Shown: one piece after another, positions 1 through 11,099 of the stretch
Numbering within the stretch: the first letter of the stretch is position 1
Layout: the number at the start of each line of letters is the position of its first letter
Source of the DNA: Hysterangium stoloniferum
Taxonomy: Eukaryota; Basidiomycota; Agaricomycetes; Hysterangiales; Hysterangiaceae
NCBI GenBank assembly: GCA_015178975.1
Contig: WHVD01000144.1
Location: 62,001-126,000, forward strand
Length of the DNA: 64,000 bases
Reading direction: 5' to 3'
Made by a program: the position numbers and the translations under genes
Notes under the pieces: generated by a model
What the model was told of the DNA's origin: nothing
Database searches by the model: none
Seen by the model: the letters and a program-made list of their open reading frames with translations, nothing else

Positions 1-2468
1 CAGATTAAACCAAGAGTATTGTTAATGCCATATTGTCCGGAGATTGGATGATTGTGTTTATACTGAAGTACGCGGAGTCGGAGATTGTCGGAATCTGGAA
101 CATATGTAGATACGTCCATCGAGATGGATAAAACCTTGAGAGTCTTGTGACCATCAGGGTTGGTCGGGATTGTCAGGAACTTCTAGGTGTGACTTGAGAG
201 CCGGATCGGAAGTGAGTGCGGAAAGGATATCTTGATGTAATTGCTCAATGTCCATAATCATGACGCTACGCATAATTGGATAGTAGAGGGAAGTTGCTTG
301 GATAGATGCGGAAAGTTGTTGCATTGTAAAAACCAGTTTCAAGTTATGCGGATTAACAATGGCATAGTTACTTTCCCCCTCTTTAGGATAGACGTCCCAT
401 AGTCGAGTCATGGCATCTGGTTTTCCACCAAGACGTCCCAGTCGGAAACGGATAATCATGTTGAAAGCAGAAAGGAATTCAGACCAGCGGGCTTGCTGGT
501 GGGTTAAAAGTTTAGTGGTAGAAAAATATTCGAGATTTTTGTGATCAGTAACAACATCAATGGGAGTTGCGGAACCTTCGAGATAATGGCGCCAATGTTT
601 GAAAGCTTCAAAAATCACCAAAAGTTCCTTGTCATGAACATCGTAGTTGAGTTCGGACACTGAAAGTGTCTGAGAAAGAAATGCAACTGGATGAATTTCA
701 CCGTCAGAATCTTGAATGGAAAGAATCGCGGCAATGGCATAATCGGAAGCATCGGTTTCCACAATAATTGGAACATCAGGTTTCCAATGGGAAAGAATCG
801 GGGCAGAAGTGAAAGCATTTTTTAAAGTCTGGAAGGCGGAGCAGCATTTGTCGTCAAAGACCCATGGTTGAGTTTTACGGGTAAGATGAGTGAGCGGTAC
901 TGTAATATCCGAGTAGTTCCGAATAAAACAACAGTAAAAGTTGGCAAAACCTAAAAATGACTGAATATCCTTGACCTTCTGTGGTTCGGGCCAGTCACGG
1001 ACAACTTGAACCTTGGTTTCATCCATACGGAGACCATCAGGGCCAATGATGAAACCTAAGTATTCAATAGAATCCATGTCAAAGTAGCATTTTTTACCGT
1101 TGGCGAAAAGACCATTTTTATGGAGTCTTCGGAAGACTTCACAAACCTGTTCATCGTGGAGAGCGGGATCCTCGGAAAATACCAAAATGTCGTCCAAATA
1201 GACTATAACACATACATCAAGCATGTCGGAAAATATATCATTAACAAAACGTTGAAAAGCGGAAGGGGCGTTGGTAAGGCCGAATGGCATAACCAACCAT
1301 TCAAAGGATCCATAGCGAGTCCGAAAAGCAGTTTTCCATTCATCGCCCTCGGCAATTCAGACCAAATGATAGGTGTGTTTGAGGTCTATTTTGGTGTAGA
1401 TCCGAGCTTTCCGTGGGGCATTGAGTAAATCGGTAACGAGTGGAAGTAGATACTTATCTTTCCGTGTGATGGAATTTAATCCTCTGAAATCAACACAGAG
1501 TCGAAGAGAGCCATCCTTCTTTCAGACGAAAAGGACGGGTGCTCCATACGGAGACTTTGAGGGATGGATAAAACCTATTGACAAATGTTCATCCAGGAAC
1601 TCCCGAATAGACGAAAGTTCCGATTGGGATAATGGGTAAATAGTTCCTAACGGAGGGTTTGAACTGGGCTCAATATCGATTTTCAAGTCGTAGGGCCTAT
1701 GTGGTGCAAGCCTGTCAGCTTTTTGCTTACTGAAAATGTCCACAAAATCATGGTATTTTTCGGGAACTCCTTCCAGGTCGGCTTTTAGCTTGGATAATTC
1801 TGGAGTCACAAAACATCCAGATGCTTCATCAACTTTTAAGCTGATCGAAAAACATTGCGAACCATCCAGTTTACTCGCCCTAACAAATGCCGAAGCGTTG
1901 ATGAGAGAGATTTTAGGAGGCACGGAGGTTTCGGTAGAAGCCGGAGGTGCCGCTGATGCTGAAAAGGTGTTGGCCGGAAGAGACGCTGCAGGAGGAACCG
2001 AAGTGTCGGGAATTTGGAAATTAATACTGCCCAATACCCAGTCAATGAACAGATTATAACGGGTGAGCCAGTTGTATCCAAGAACTACCGAACAGCTAGA
2101 GTTCAACTGTGTTATGAGAAAGGTAACCGTCTGGGATGTTCCACAAGGGAACCAGATAGACATGTTGCAGGCTTGGGTAATTGCCGTATTGCTAGTGCCA
2201 TCAAACAGACGCAAGGAAATTGTGGGAACAGAATGGAGTTTCAGATTATGTTTTGTGGCAAAGGTGGTATCTACAAAACAATGTGTGGAGCCAGAATCTA
2301 TCAGAGCTCGGAACACTAAATTTCCAAGAAAGTCAGAAATGAGTTTTACAAATAATGAATCGGGATTAGAGAGAGCGGACACATTGAGACGGATAACCTC
2401 AGAAACACGGAGAGAGTCAACGCAACCCTCTGTCCGTGCAGAATCCAGAGGGTTGCTTACTCTTTTTT
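1..2468 (-). pseudogene. pol: Ty3/gypsy pol polyprotein (element G1), cut by window edge
   Basis: Protease, reverse transcriptase, RNase H and the start of integrase, read right to left. The protease shows LIDSGSTHCF near 2300. The RT has MPFGLTNAPSAF and the catalytic YLDDIL near 1200. RNase H has [20 protein letters not shown]. At the left edge the reading HNHPISG fits the integrase HHCC zinc domain. One frame runs from about 2468 to the edge, with three in-frame TGA codons at 1522-1524, 1357-1359 and 154-156. At the last two, related copies or general RT alignments carry arginine. The frame overlaps the end of gag in -1, so Gag-Pol was probably made by frameshifting at an A-run. Related copies carry a C-terminal chromodomain, so this is a chromovirus of the Tf1/sushi type (inference). 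Not translatable as it stands. Confidence 0.93.
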
Positions 2469-3686
2469 CGACTCTGTGGCGGGTTTTTCCTTAGACGTTG
2501 TAGTCGTAGTGGAAGTTGCCGCGTGGGCCTTGGAAGAGTTAGATTTAACAATACAGTCGGAAACCTTGTGTCCACCTTTCCCGCAGAAAAGGCAGAGGTC
2601 GTTATCCATACATCATTGTTTCTCCTTTGGGGTGAGTTTACCGTTGGTACCCAACAAATGGGAAATGTCGGGTTTGTCGGAAGTTGACTGTTTTTCCTTA
2701 TTGGATTTCTTGTCTTTTTTCTGGTCAGAGTTTGATTTGCCAGTATTAGTGCCAGAGTTGCCGGTGTTATTGCCTGAGTTGTTGCCAGAAGACTTGCTAG
2801 TCGACGCCTTGTTATTCTGAGAACGTTCCGTCGGGTTCTCTCGAGAGACCTCGGCTTTGCTTTCCCAATAACGGGCATCGGATGTTTGAGCTTTGATCCG
2901 CAAGAGTTGGAGAGTTTTCAGCTTCCCATCTTTGCAGATCTCGTCTTTAAGGTGTGATGGAAGTCCCATATAGAAATGGTGCCTGAGGGCGGAATCGTCC
3001 CATCCACATCGTGCGGCGAGGGTATTGAACTTGACAAGATAATCGGAAACTCGTTGATTGTCCTTCATCTTGAGCATCATTAGTTCATTTTCCGCTTCGC
3101 TGGATTGATCATAAGGTCCGAAATTAGTTTCCAGTTCTTCCACAAAAGCGTCCCAGTCGTCGAGCCATATGGGTGTCTCGTCAGATATTCCAGATAGTCC
3201 GGGTTCAAACCAATCTTGAGCAGTATCCTTGAGGTAAGAGAGCGTGAAATTGACTTTTCGACTGTCAGATTTAAATGCAGTGGGTCGATCACAGAAACTG
3301 AAACGGCATTGGAGAAGGAAATTCTTCAATCTTTTCGGATCCTTGCCGGTAAATGGTTCGGGTTCTTTGACTCTGGTGCGGGATGATTCTTTACTATCCT
3401 CAGCGGATTTCAAGTAGTCAGCGAATTTCACAATGGAGTTGATAAACAACATTTCAGTCGGTTCGTCAGAAGATTTCTTTTTCGATGTCTCCAGCTGATC
3501 TTCTGCTTCGTCATCAGAAATGTGGGGAACATTGGTGTCCTTAGTTACCTCGGTAACCTCCTCAGTAACTTCTTCAACTGAAGCTGATGTTGTCGGCTGA
3601 ATTGGGGTTTCGGGTTGAGTGGTGTAAAGTTGCAATGGGGATTGAAGTTGGGATGGTCCTTCGGCAGCTTTGCGTTTGGGACCCAT
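2457..3686 (-). pseudogene. gag: Ty3/gypsy gag (element G1)
   Basis: Structural protein that would coat the retrotransposon RNA. The frame runs 409 codons from ATG at 3686 to TAA at 2457-2459, with one internal TGA near 2613. An acidic N-terminus (EEVTEEVTEV) is followed by the retrotransposon capsid region, about residues 110-255, with LPSHLKDEICKD near its end. Then comes a low-complexity Ser/Asn/Thr/Lys stretch and a CCHC zinc knuckle CLFCGKGGHKVSDC (C-x2-C-x4-H-x4-C) for RNA binding. The stop follows the run AAAAAAGAGTAA, where pol takes over in -1. The start is chosen because it lies 34 bp from the LTR end and begins MGPKRKAAEG. Confidence 0.9.
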
Positions 3687-3707
3687 GATGAGCGAGTTGC
3701 AGAGTTG

Positions 3708-3720
3708 AGATCAGATATAC
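3708..3720 (-). promoter_or_regulatory. Primer-binding site of G1, self-priming type
   Basis: The bases next to the LTR do not begin with the usual TGG complementary to a tRNA 3' end. Instead an 11-mer at 3708-3718 pairs with 3961-3971 inside the LTR at 10 of 11 positions. This matches the self-priming arrangement known for Tf1/sushi elements. Confidence 0.55.
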
Positions 3721-4326
3721 TGTTAAGTGCTGTGTCGGAAACTTATTCTGGAACTATCGGAAAGTCATCGGAGAGTTGGGAACTATCGGATAGGGTCAGG
3801 ACGTGGGCTTCAGCTTATGTGCTGCACCTTTACGCAAATGCTCAAAGTCCTTAATTTCAGAGGTGAGGCTTACAATGGAAGATATGGATATTCAGAGTTC
3901 CGAAGAGTTCCGAATATCGAGCGTACAGAAAGACGGGAGGAGGAATAAGAAACTAAGTCGATATCAGATCTAAGGTAAAGTACAAATTCGTGGAAACTAA
4001 TATAAGTCTACTCGTTATTGTACTACAAGCTAAGACCATAATAAGACGAAAACAGAAGTGTTCTTAAAATGGAAATACAATAAGACATATTAGGAAGACA
4101 ATGTTCCGAAACAGAAATATAACAACAAACGAGTGAATACTTGTCAACAGACAAATTACCAAATGTGGAACAAGGGAAGTATGCGGATGATACGGTAACT
4201 ATGATGTTCCATAATCAGAGATTGGAGGTCAGAAGTTGGAGGTCAGAAGTTGGAGGTCAGAAGTTGGAGGTCAGAAGTTGGAGGTTGGAAGTCGGATATT
4301 GAAACATCCGGGAACGGGTTGTAACA
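3721..4326 (-). repeat. 5' LTR of gypsy element G1
   Basis: 606 bp, beginning TGTTAAGTGC and ending GGTTGTAACA on the plus strand, so TG...CA ends. It lies 34 bp from the gag start codon. It contains the family U5 signature GGGCTTCAGCTTATGTGC near 3798. In sense direction a TATATT lies about 35 bp before the self-priming segment at 3961-3971. It borders the gag of the next element directly at 4327, so G1 probably inserted into that gag. The other LTR lies outside the window, so the target duplication cannot be checked. Confidence 0.88.
4222..4291. repeat. 14-bp minisatellite inside the G1 LTR
   Basis: Five head-to-tail copies of TTGGAGGTCAGAAG, the last one degenerate. In element sense it lies at the beginning of the LTR (U3). 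Open frames across it are an artefact of the repeat. Confidence 0.95.
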
Positions 4327-4889
4327 GACCCTTTGGCCATCGTCATGAAATACCGAGATGGCCTGCTCCCGAATATCCAGACCCAGGTTGTGACGATGGA
4401 AATTGCCTGAAGGACAATGATGAGCAGGGCTGGTATGATGCCACCTCCCGTTTCGACCGAAATCAGAATGCAAATGAGATCTTCCACTCGGTGGGTGTTA
4501 CAACATGACCGATCACACTAAAGCCCCTGATGTTTCTGTGTGTCATTCCTCCACATCTTTCACATTCCCCACATCCTATATCGACACTACCTTCCTCTAA
4601 ACTGGCTGACACGATGGATGTTGATGTGACCAAAGGCCATGGCCTCCCCTCAACCCTCTGTTTCGAATGTCGCCAACCAGGTCATTTTAGCCTAGACTGC
4701 CCTCGTAAGCTACAGAGGATTCGCTCATTACTTACCAGCCTTGATGATGAAGGACAGGACATGGCCATGGACATCCTTCTGGCTGAAGCCGATGTCCGAA
4801 TTGCTTGCAGTAGGGTGGTGGAATCTGATGATTCCCCTCATGAGGCTGATCTACAGCCAGTTCCGGGTTTTCCCAACCACAGCGAGTGA
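4327..4889 (+). pseudogene. gag: Chromovirus gag 3' part (element G2)
   Basis: C-terminal half of Gag from a second gypsy lineage on the plus strand. It starts abruptly at the G1 LTR. Readable pieces are IVMKYRDGLLPNIQ near 4340 and, in another frame, EQGWYDATSRFDRNQNA near 4430. A TGA at 4506-4508 follows. A zinc knuckle CFECRQPGHFSLDC (C-x2-C-x4-H-x4-C) lies at about 4662-4703. The final frame ends at 4889, overlapping the protease frame by 4 bases. At least one frameshift and one stop make it non-functional. Confidence 0.85.
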
Positions 4890-7800
4890 AGGGTATGCCC
4901 TCACTGCCACTTTCAAATAGATTCAGTGTTCTCTCAGTTGATGATGTATGTACAGTTAATACATCAGAAGTTGAACCTCCATTGAGTGAGGACACTGGAA
5001 TTCAAGTCATACCTAACCCACCCAAGCCCCCTTCAGTCCATTCACATCGTAGAAGACCAGTTTGGGAATGTCATCTTCCAAAATTGTTCATTATTGCCTC
5101 AACTGTGACTGCCAAATCATTACACCTAAAAGTTGAGCTCCAAACAACTGACACAGGTCTCGTCCGATCGACTCGTGCATTGGTTGATTGTGGTGCAACT
5201 GGTTTGTTCATTGACTGAGACTATGTGCATGAAAATGGAATTGCCACACGATCACTCCTTTACCCAATCCATGTGTACAATGTAGATGGGACACCCAATG
5301 AAGCAGGTTCAATCACTGAAGTTGCTGAACTGGTCCTCCGTTACAAGGATCACTCAGAAAAGGCATTATTTGCAGTCACCAAGCTTGGAAAGGAATCCCT
5401 TTTACTCGGCTACACCTGGCTTCAGGATCACAACCCTGAGATCAATTGGCAGACACAAGAAGTCAAGATGACCCGTTGCAACCCACACTGTAAAGAGTGT
5501 AAAATCTCAACCCTTCAGGCACATGAAGAGATTAGATGTTTACAAGCTTGCAGAGATGCCCCAGCCCCAGTCTTCACACCTGAGGAAACAGAAGAGCCAA
5601 TTCCCAACTTACTACCTGATCAGTCTGATGAGGTTGAAGACCAAATGGATGACTTAATTGAAGATGGAGATCAGGTATTTGTCACAGTACTGCACCCAGA
5701 ACAGACTCCAAGTCAGATTCAAGCATCTGCTACAGTGTCTCAGTGATTAGCAGAGGCTAGTGCAAGGTTCAACACACCAAGTCCAACAGGGTTCTGAGAC
5801 ATTGTCCCTGAGTACCTTCACACATTTGAAGATGTGTTTTCCAAGGAATCATTTGATTTGCTGCCTGATCAAAAACCTTGGGACCATGCAATTGAACTAA
5901 TCCCTGATGCAAAGTCAACCAATTGCAAGGTCTACCCCATGTCCCTCAATGAACAGACAGAGCTGGATATTTTTATTGCTGAAAACTTGGCAACTGGTCG
6001 GATATGTCCTTCTAAGTCGCCCATGGCATCCCCAGTTTTCTTCATCAAGAAGAAGGATGGTTCCCTTCGACTTGTACAAGATTATCGTACACTGAATGCC
6101 CAAACCATAGAAAATTGATATCCACTCCCACTTATTTCAGAGCTGGTAAATCGATTGAAAGGGGCATGGTATTTCACAAAGCTGGATGTCAGATGGGGCT
6201 ACAATAATGTTCGCATTAAAGAAGGGCATGAGTGGAAGGCTGCCTTCCAAACAAACAGAGGGTTGTTTGAACCCTTAGTCATGTTTTTTGGACTCACTAA
6301 CAGCCCAGCAACCTTCCAGACTATGATGAATGACATTTTCCAGGATTTGATTGCTGAAGGAGTCATCTGTGTCTACCTGGATGACATCCTCATCTTTACC
6401 AAGACACTTGAGGAACATCGACGTGTCCTATTACTGGTTCTTGAGCATCTTCGTGAGTATAAGCTCTACCTTAAGCCAGAGAAATGTGAGTTTGAAAAAA
6501 AAAAGGTTGAATACCTGGGCCTAGTCATCACTGAGAACCAGGCAGAGATGGACTCAATCAAGGTGTCAGGTGTGTGTGATTGGCCCACTCCAACTAGTCG
6601 GAAGGAGGTACAAGCCTTCCTTGGGTTCACCAATTTCTATAGGTGATTCATATCAGATTTCTCCCACCATGCACGACCACTGTTTGACCTCACAAAAAAG
6701 GAATCAGCTTGGAGGTGGACTATGACAGAGGACAAAGCTTTCCTTCTCCTCAAGGATCTGGTTACAAATGCACCAATTTTGACAATGCCTGATGACTCAA
6801 AACCATTTCGAGTTGAAGCTGACTCATCAGACTACACCACTGGAGCAGTCCTCTCACAACAACAGGATGATGGAAAGTGGCATCCTGTTGCCTTTTACTC
6901 AAAAAGCCTGTCAGCTGTCAAACACAATTATGAAATCCATGACAAAGAGATGCTTGCAGTGATCCATGCCTTTGATGAGTGGAGACATTTCCCAGAGGGG
7001 GCATGACACTCAGTTGAGGTGTGGACTGATCACAAAAACCTTGAGTACTTCATGTCCTCAAAGAAGCTAAATCGAAGACAGGCCTGATGGTCCCTATTCC
7101 TGGCATGTTTTGATTTCCAACTGCACCACCGACCAGGATGCTCTATGGGAAAAACTGATGCACTCTCTCGCCAGCCTGACCATAGCTCTGGTGAGGGTGA
7201 CAAATCAGACATAACCCTACTTAACCAGAGTTTTTTGCAATTCGAGCCATGGAGGGTGTGTCAATACATGGACCAGAACATGAATTCCTCACTGCTATTT
7301 GCCAAGGAAATGAGAAGGGTGAACAGGAGGAAGCAGTGATCACAGCAGTGAAGGAACTCAGAAAATCTGGTGGCCGATCCATCAGATTAACAGAATGGTC
7401 AGAGGAGGATGGACTGGTGTTGTATTGGGGAAAAATATATGTACCAACAGACCCAGAACTGAGGCGTAGGATTGTGGAACAGCATCATGACTCTCAGATT
7501 GCTGGCCATGCAGGACGATGGAAGACCTTAGAGCTGGTAAGTCGCAACTTCTGGTGGCCAGGCATATCACAATATATAGGACAGTATGTCAAGACCTGTG
7601 ACATGTGTATGCACACCAAATTCCGGCATCATATGCCAATTGGGGAATTACACCCAAACACCACACCAGAAGATCAATGGGACATAGTTGACCTACCAGA
7701 ATCCCAAGGGTATGATTCAGTTATGGTAATTGTAGATCTCATGACCAAGCATGGACACTTCCTGCCCACACATAAGACTGTTGACTCTGTTGGTGCAGCT

Positions 7801-8884
7801 CGGATCTTTTTCAAGGATGTGTGGAAGCATCATGGACTTCCACAGCGAGTTATCTCAGATCATGGATCACAGTTTGCAAGTCAATTCACTCAGGAATTAT
7901 ACTGACTCCTTGGTATTCAACCAGCCTACTCCACAGCCTACCACCCTCAGGCTGATGGACAGACTGAACGAGTCAACCAAGAGTTGGAGACATCTACAGA
8001 TTTTTGTAAATCAGTGCCAAACAGATTGGGTTGATCTTCTCCCACTTGCAGAATTCCAATATAACAACCATATCCATGCATCTACACAACAGACACCATT
8101 CATGTTAGACTGTGGACGTCATCCATGAATGGGCTTTGAACCAGACCTTCGATCCAACAAGGTGGAATCAGTAAATGATCTTCGAGATCGAATGGCTGAA
8201 ACTCTCAAAGAGGCAAAAGCAGCACTGGCTAAAGCAAAGGATGAGATGACAAAGTGCTATAACTGTTGGCGAACCCTAGCACCGAACTTCAAGGCAGGAG
8301 ACCAAGTTTTCCTAGATGCCAGTGACATTCAAATGGCCCAACCCTCAAAGAAGCTTTCACACCTTCGATTAGGGCCATTCAAGGTACTTGAACAGGTCTC
8401 ACCAATTGCCTATAAGTTGGAACTGCCCAAGTCAATGAATAGACTTCACCCAGTCTTCAATGTGGTGAAACTGACACCAAAGATTGAGGATCCAATCATT
8501 GGTCACCATTCTAAACTGCCACCAGATCCAATAGTGGTGGAAGGAGAGGTGGAGTATGAGGTTGAGAAGGTATTGGACAGTAGATGGAGATATGGGTAAA
8601 TTGAATACCTTATAAAATGGCAAGGTTTTGGCATGGAACATAATAGCTGGGAACCAGGGAATAAGGTATTTGCCCCTGCCTTGACAGCAGATTTCCACAC
8701 ACAACATACAGAGGCAGTAACAATTCAGGGCTCTGTTCGAGGATCAAGGCAACCTCCAAACACCACAGCATGAGTGACCCAGATTCCAAGGTTTCAAAAG
8801 GTCAAGCCTGGACTCTATTGGCGGCAACATCATGTTGGGATGCCATACCGTAAAAAGGGGGGTGATGTCAGGGGACAATCTTAA
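4886..8884 (+). pseudogene. pol: Chromovirus pol polyprotein (element G2)
   Basis: Full domain order: protease, RT, RNase H, integrase, chromodomain. Protease: LVDCGATGLF at about 5180-5210 and LLLGYTWLQDHNPEINW near 5400. RT: FTKLDVRWGYNNVRI and catalytic YLDDIL near 6385. RNase H: EADSSDYTTGAVLSQ and TDHKNLEYF. Integrase: D in VIVDLMTKHGHF, D in VISDHGSQF, E in [12 protein letters not shown]. Chromodomain: EYEVEKVLDSRWRYG, then IEYLIKWQGFG and SWEPGN near 8555-8660. One frame holds from 4886 to about 7235; a lost T in the run at 7231 and a second shift near 7990 follow. In-frame stops are ten TGA (5216, 5744, 5795, 6116, 6644, 7004, 7085, 7903, 8126, 8771) and one TAA (8597). Nearly all TGA sit where gypsy proteins have Arg. 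The final stop lies just inside the 3' LTR, as usual in this group. Confidence 0.95.
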
Positions 8885-9130
8885 GTTTTCCAATTTCACT
8901 CCTGACTTTCCTTAATATAGTTTCATAAATAAAGGGTGAGGGCACTTGCTGTTATCACATTTGCAAACTCCGCTGCACCTTTAGTTAGTCACCCACTAGC
9001 CAAGGATTCCTTAGACTTTTCTCTTCGGATTTCCTCTGCTAGGTAAGTAAGACTGTATTCTACATGTATGTAACTAGATAGGTATAAAACTCACTTCGGA
9101 TTTCCTCTGCTAGTACCCAGCTCAGTCATA
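8852..9130 (+). repeat. Polypurine tract and 3' LTR of chromovirus G2
   Basis: AAAAAGGGGGG at 8852-8862 is the plus-strand primer. The LTR starts TGATGTCAGGGG at 8863. A poly(A)-type signal AATAAA near 8926 and a duplicated 20-bp unit beginning CTTCGGATTTCC (9023-9042 and 9094-9113) lie inside. The right end is not resolved; the sequence runs into a Tc1-type copy at about 9135. Confidence 0.75.
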
Positions 9131-9134
9131 GTGC

Positions 9135-10359
9135 AAGTCAGCATGGTCTAGAGAGTTGCCCTTACACATTCTGCCAAACATATTTCAGTTTCTACTGGAT
9201 ATAACTTTGCTACTATCTCTAGACTTCACTCTAAACATTATTCCCACCTTTCTAAGTCCTCTGGTGGTCATCCTTCCAAACTCTCTATGGTCAACATCTG
9301 TTTTGCACAACATCTTATCAGCTCTGGGAAGGCTGATACAGCTGTAGATGCAACAAGGGCACTTTGCACTATCACCAACCAGTCATTCAATCCTTAAACA
9401 GTACATCATGGACTCAAGGCAGCTGGGATGAAGCCTGTGGTAAAGACGAAAAGGCCTCTTCTTTCTAAGAAGCATAGGAAGGAGAGGATGGACTTTGCTT
9501 TGATACATCAGAATTGGACTGTGGAGGACTGGAAGACAGTGGTGTGGTCTGATGAGACAAATCAATAGGCTGGGGTCAGATGGTAGGAAGTGGGTGTGGA
9601 AAAAGGCAGGGGAGGGCTTGAGTGACAGGCTGGTTGAGAGAACCCTGAAGTTTGGTGGTGGATCTTTGATGATATGGGGGTGCATGCTGTGGGGAGGGGT
9701 TGGTTATATATGCAAGATTGATGGAAGGATGGATGGGGATCTCTACATACAGATTCTAGAGTATGACCTGCAAGCCAGCCTCAGGGAATATGGTAAATCT
9801 GTAGATGATGTCATCTCCAGCAGGATAATGACCCCAAGCATACCTGCAAGAAGGCCCAGAATTGGTTCCAAGAAAATGGTTTCAGGGGTCTCTCATGGCC
9901 AGCACAGTCTCCTGACCTGAATCCCATTGAACACTTATGGAATCACCTGAAGAGGTTGGCAGGGTATGAGAATGCATCCCAGGAGATGGAAGAGCTTTGG
10001 GAGAGGGTAGTGGAGGAATGGTACAAGATTGATGCAAAGGTGTGCCAGGATTTGATTGAAATTATGCATAGGAGGGTTGCAGATTTATTAAAGGCAAAGG
10101 ATAACTATACCAAGTACTAAATACAAGTAATTTCCTTCCTAATCCTGTCAGTTACAAAAGGTATCCAATGACCCCTCTCTATTAAAATATTCATATTGTT
10201 ACCATATATGGATATCACATAATGACCTTATGGTGCCTTGGACTATACATGATAGAGCATGTTGGCAAATATATTGGTGATTTGTATGATTTTATCTACT
10301 GGGGTATAAGCTATACAGGTTGAAACTGAAAAACATTGGATATGTTTTGTAAGTCACTG
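9135..10359 (+). mobile_element. Decayed Tc1/mariner element (copy T1)
   Basis: Carries a degraded transposase at 9390-10120. The right end CAGTGAC (minus strand) lies at 10353-10359 and is followed by TA, the expected target. The matching left end was not found, so the copy is probably 5' truncated. Bases 9135-9390 hold only unreadable remains of the N-terminal helix-turn-helix region. Bases 10121-10359 are the untranslated 3' part and terminal repeat. Confidence 0.75.
9390..10120 (+). pseudogene. Tc1-like DD34E transposase, C-terminal two thirds
   Basis: Readable in pieces across frames: KKHRKERMDFALIHQ, VVWSDET (first catalytic D), KFGGGSLMIWGCMLWGG near 9650, QQDNDPKHTCKKAQNWF (second D), then WPAQSPDLNPIEHLWNHLK with the third acidic residue. 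It ends DNYTKY followed by TAA at 10118-10120. The same residues occur in the better preserved copy at 29822-30839. At least three frameshifts are present, one right at the second D motif. It would have cut and pasted the element at TA sites. Confidence 0.88.
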
Positions 10360-10985
10360 TACTTACAATCCAGTTGGAATCTCAAACTAGTTACACCCCG
10401 AATACATCCTGATCCAGAGATGTATCTTGTGTTTGAAGTGAAGAAAAAATAATCTAAAATATAGAAAACATAAAGAATCAAAGTAATACTCAGTTTCATT
10501 ATGGAGTATTGCACTGTTCACAGCCAATCCTTCACAGTGACAATTCTCTACTCCTCTTGTCTGTCTGCACATGTGAAGATATGTTCCCAGAGACTCCACA
10601 GAGTATTTCCCAGACATCATATCCCATTCTGAACTACCTTCCATATTAGTATTAAGATCCAGAATCCACCAGAACCCAACCCTTGACTAGACACCTCCTG
10701 TTATGACCTGGAACCCGTCAGACTCTGCCCTTCCCCAGATAGTATCTCCAAGTGTCCTTGGTCATTTTCCAGTCTGGACTCTGCCCAGACTCCCTGTGTT
10801 TGTTCTAGATACTTTGGTCTGTGACCTAACCTTCACCAGATCATCCTTGTCACCTCTCTATGCCAATGTTCTGACTTACCCAGAACCCATGGCCCTTCCC
10901 GGTAATATGCACACCTATTTCCATGAGAAAGATACTCAAAACTCCCTAAAATACCAATGGAAAACATCACAGTAGAATAGGGTCT
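10360..10985 (+). repeat. Gypsy LTR fragments
   Basis: GTACTTACAATCCAGTTGG at 10360 matches the R region found in other LTRs here, for example near 15803. The block from about 10680 matches the start of the LTR at 15302 (TTGACTAGACACCTCCTGT). The pieces are out of order and no target duplication is visible. No gene is seen. Confidence 0.6.
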
Positions 10986-11099
10986 AAGGTAGACCCCTAA
11001 GCCTATGTTACCACTACATCTCCACATTAATTTTTAATTTTATCATTGGATTTTAAAGGATTTTTGGATTACTTTTAAAAAGAGGATTTATGGGAAATA

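Noticed and set aside
4222..4291. Regular direct repeats resembling a CRISPR array
   Set aside because: 14-bp units without spacers; an ordinary minisatellite in an LTR.
9156..9347. 63-codon hydrophobic frame suggesting a membrane protein
   Set aside because: Lies in the degraded 5' part of a Tc1 copy; the neighbouring coding sequence explains it as decay.
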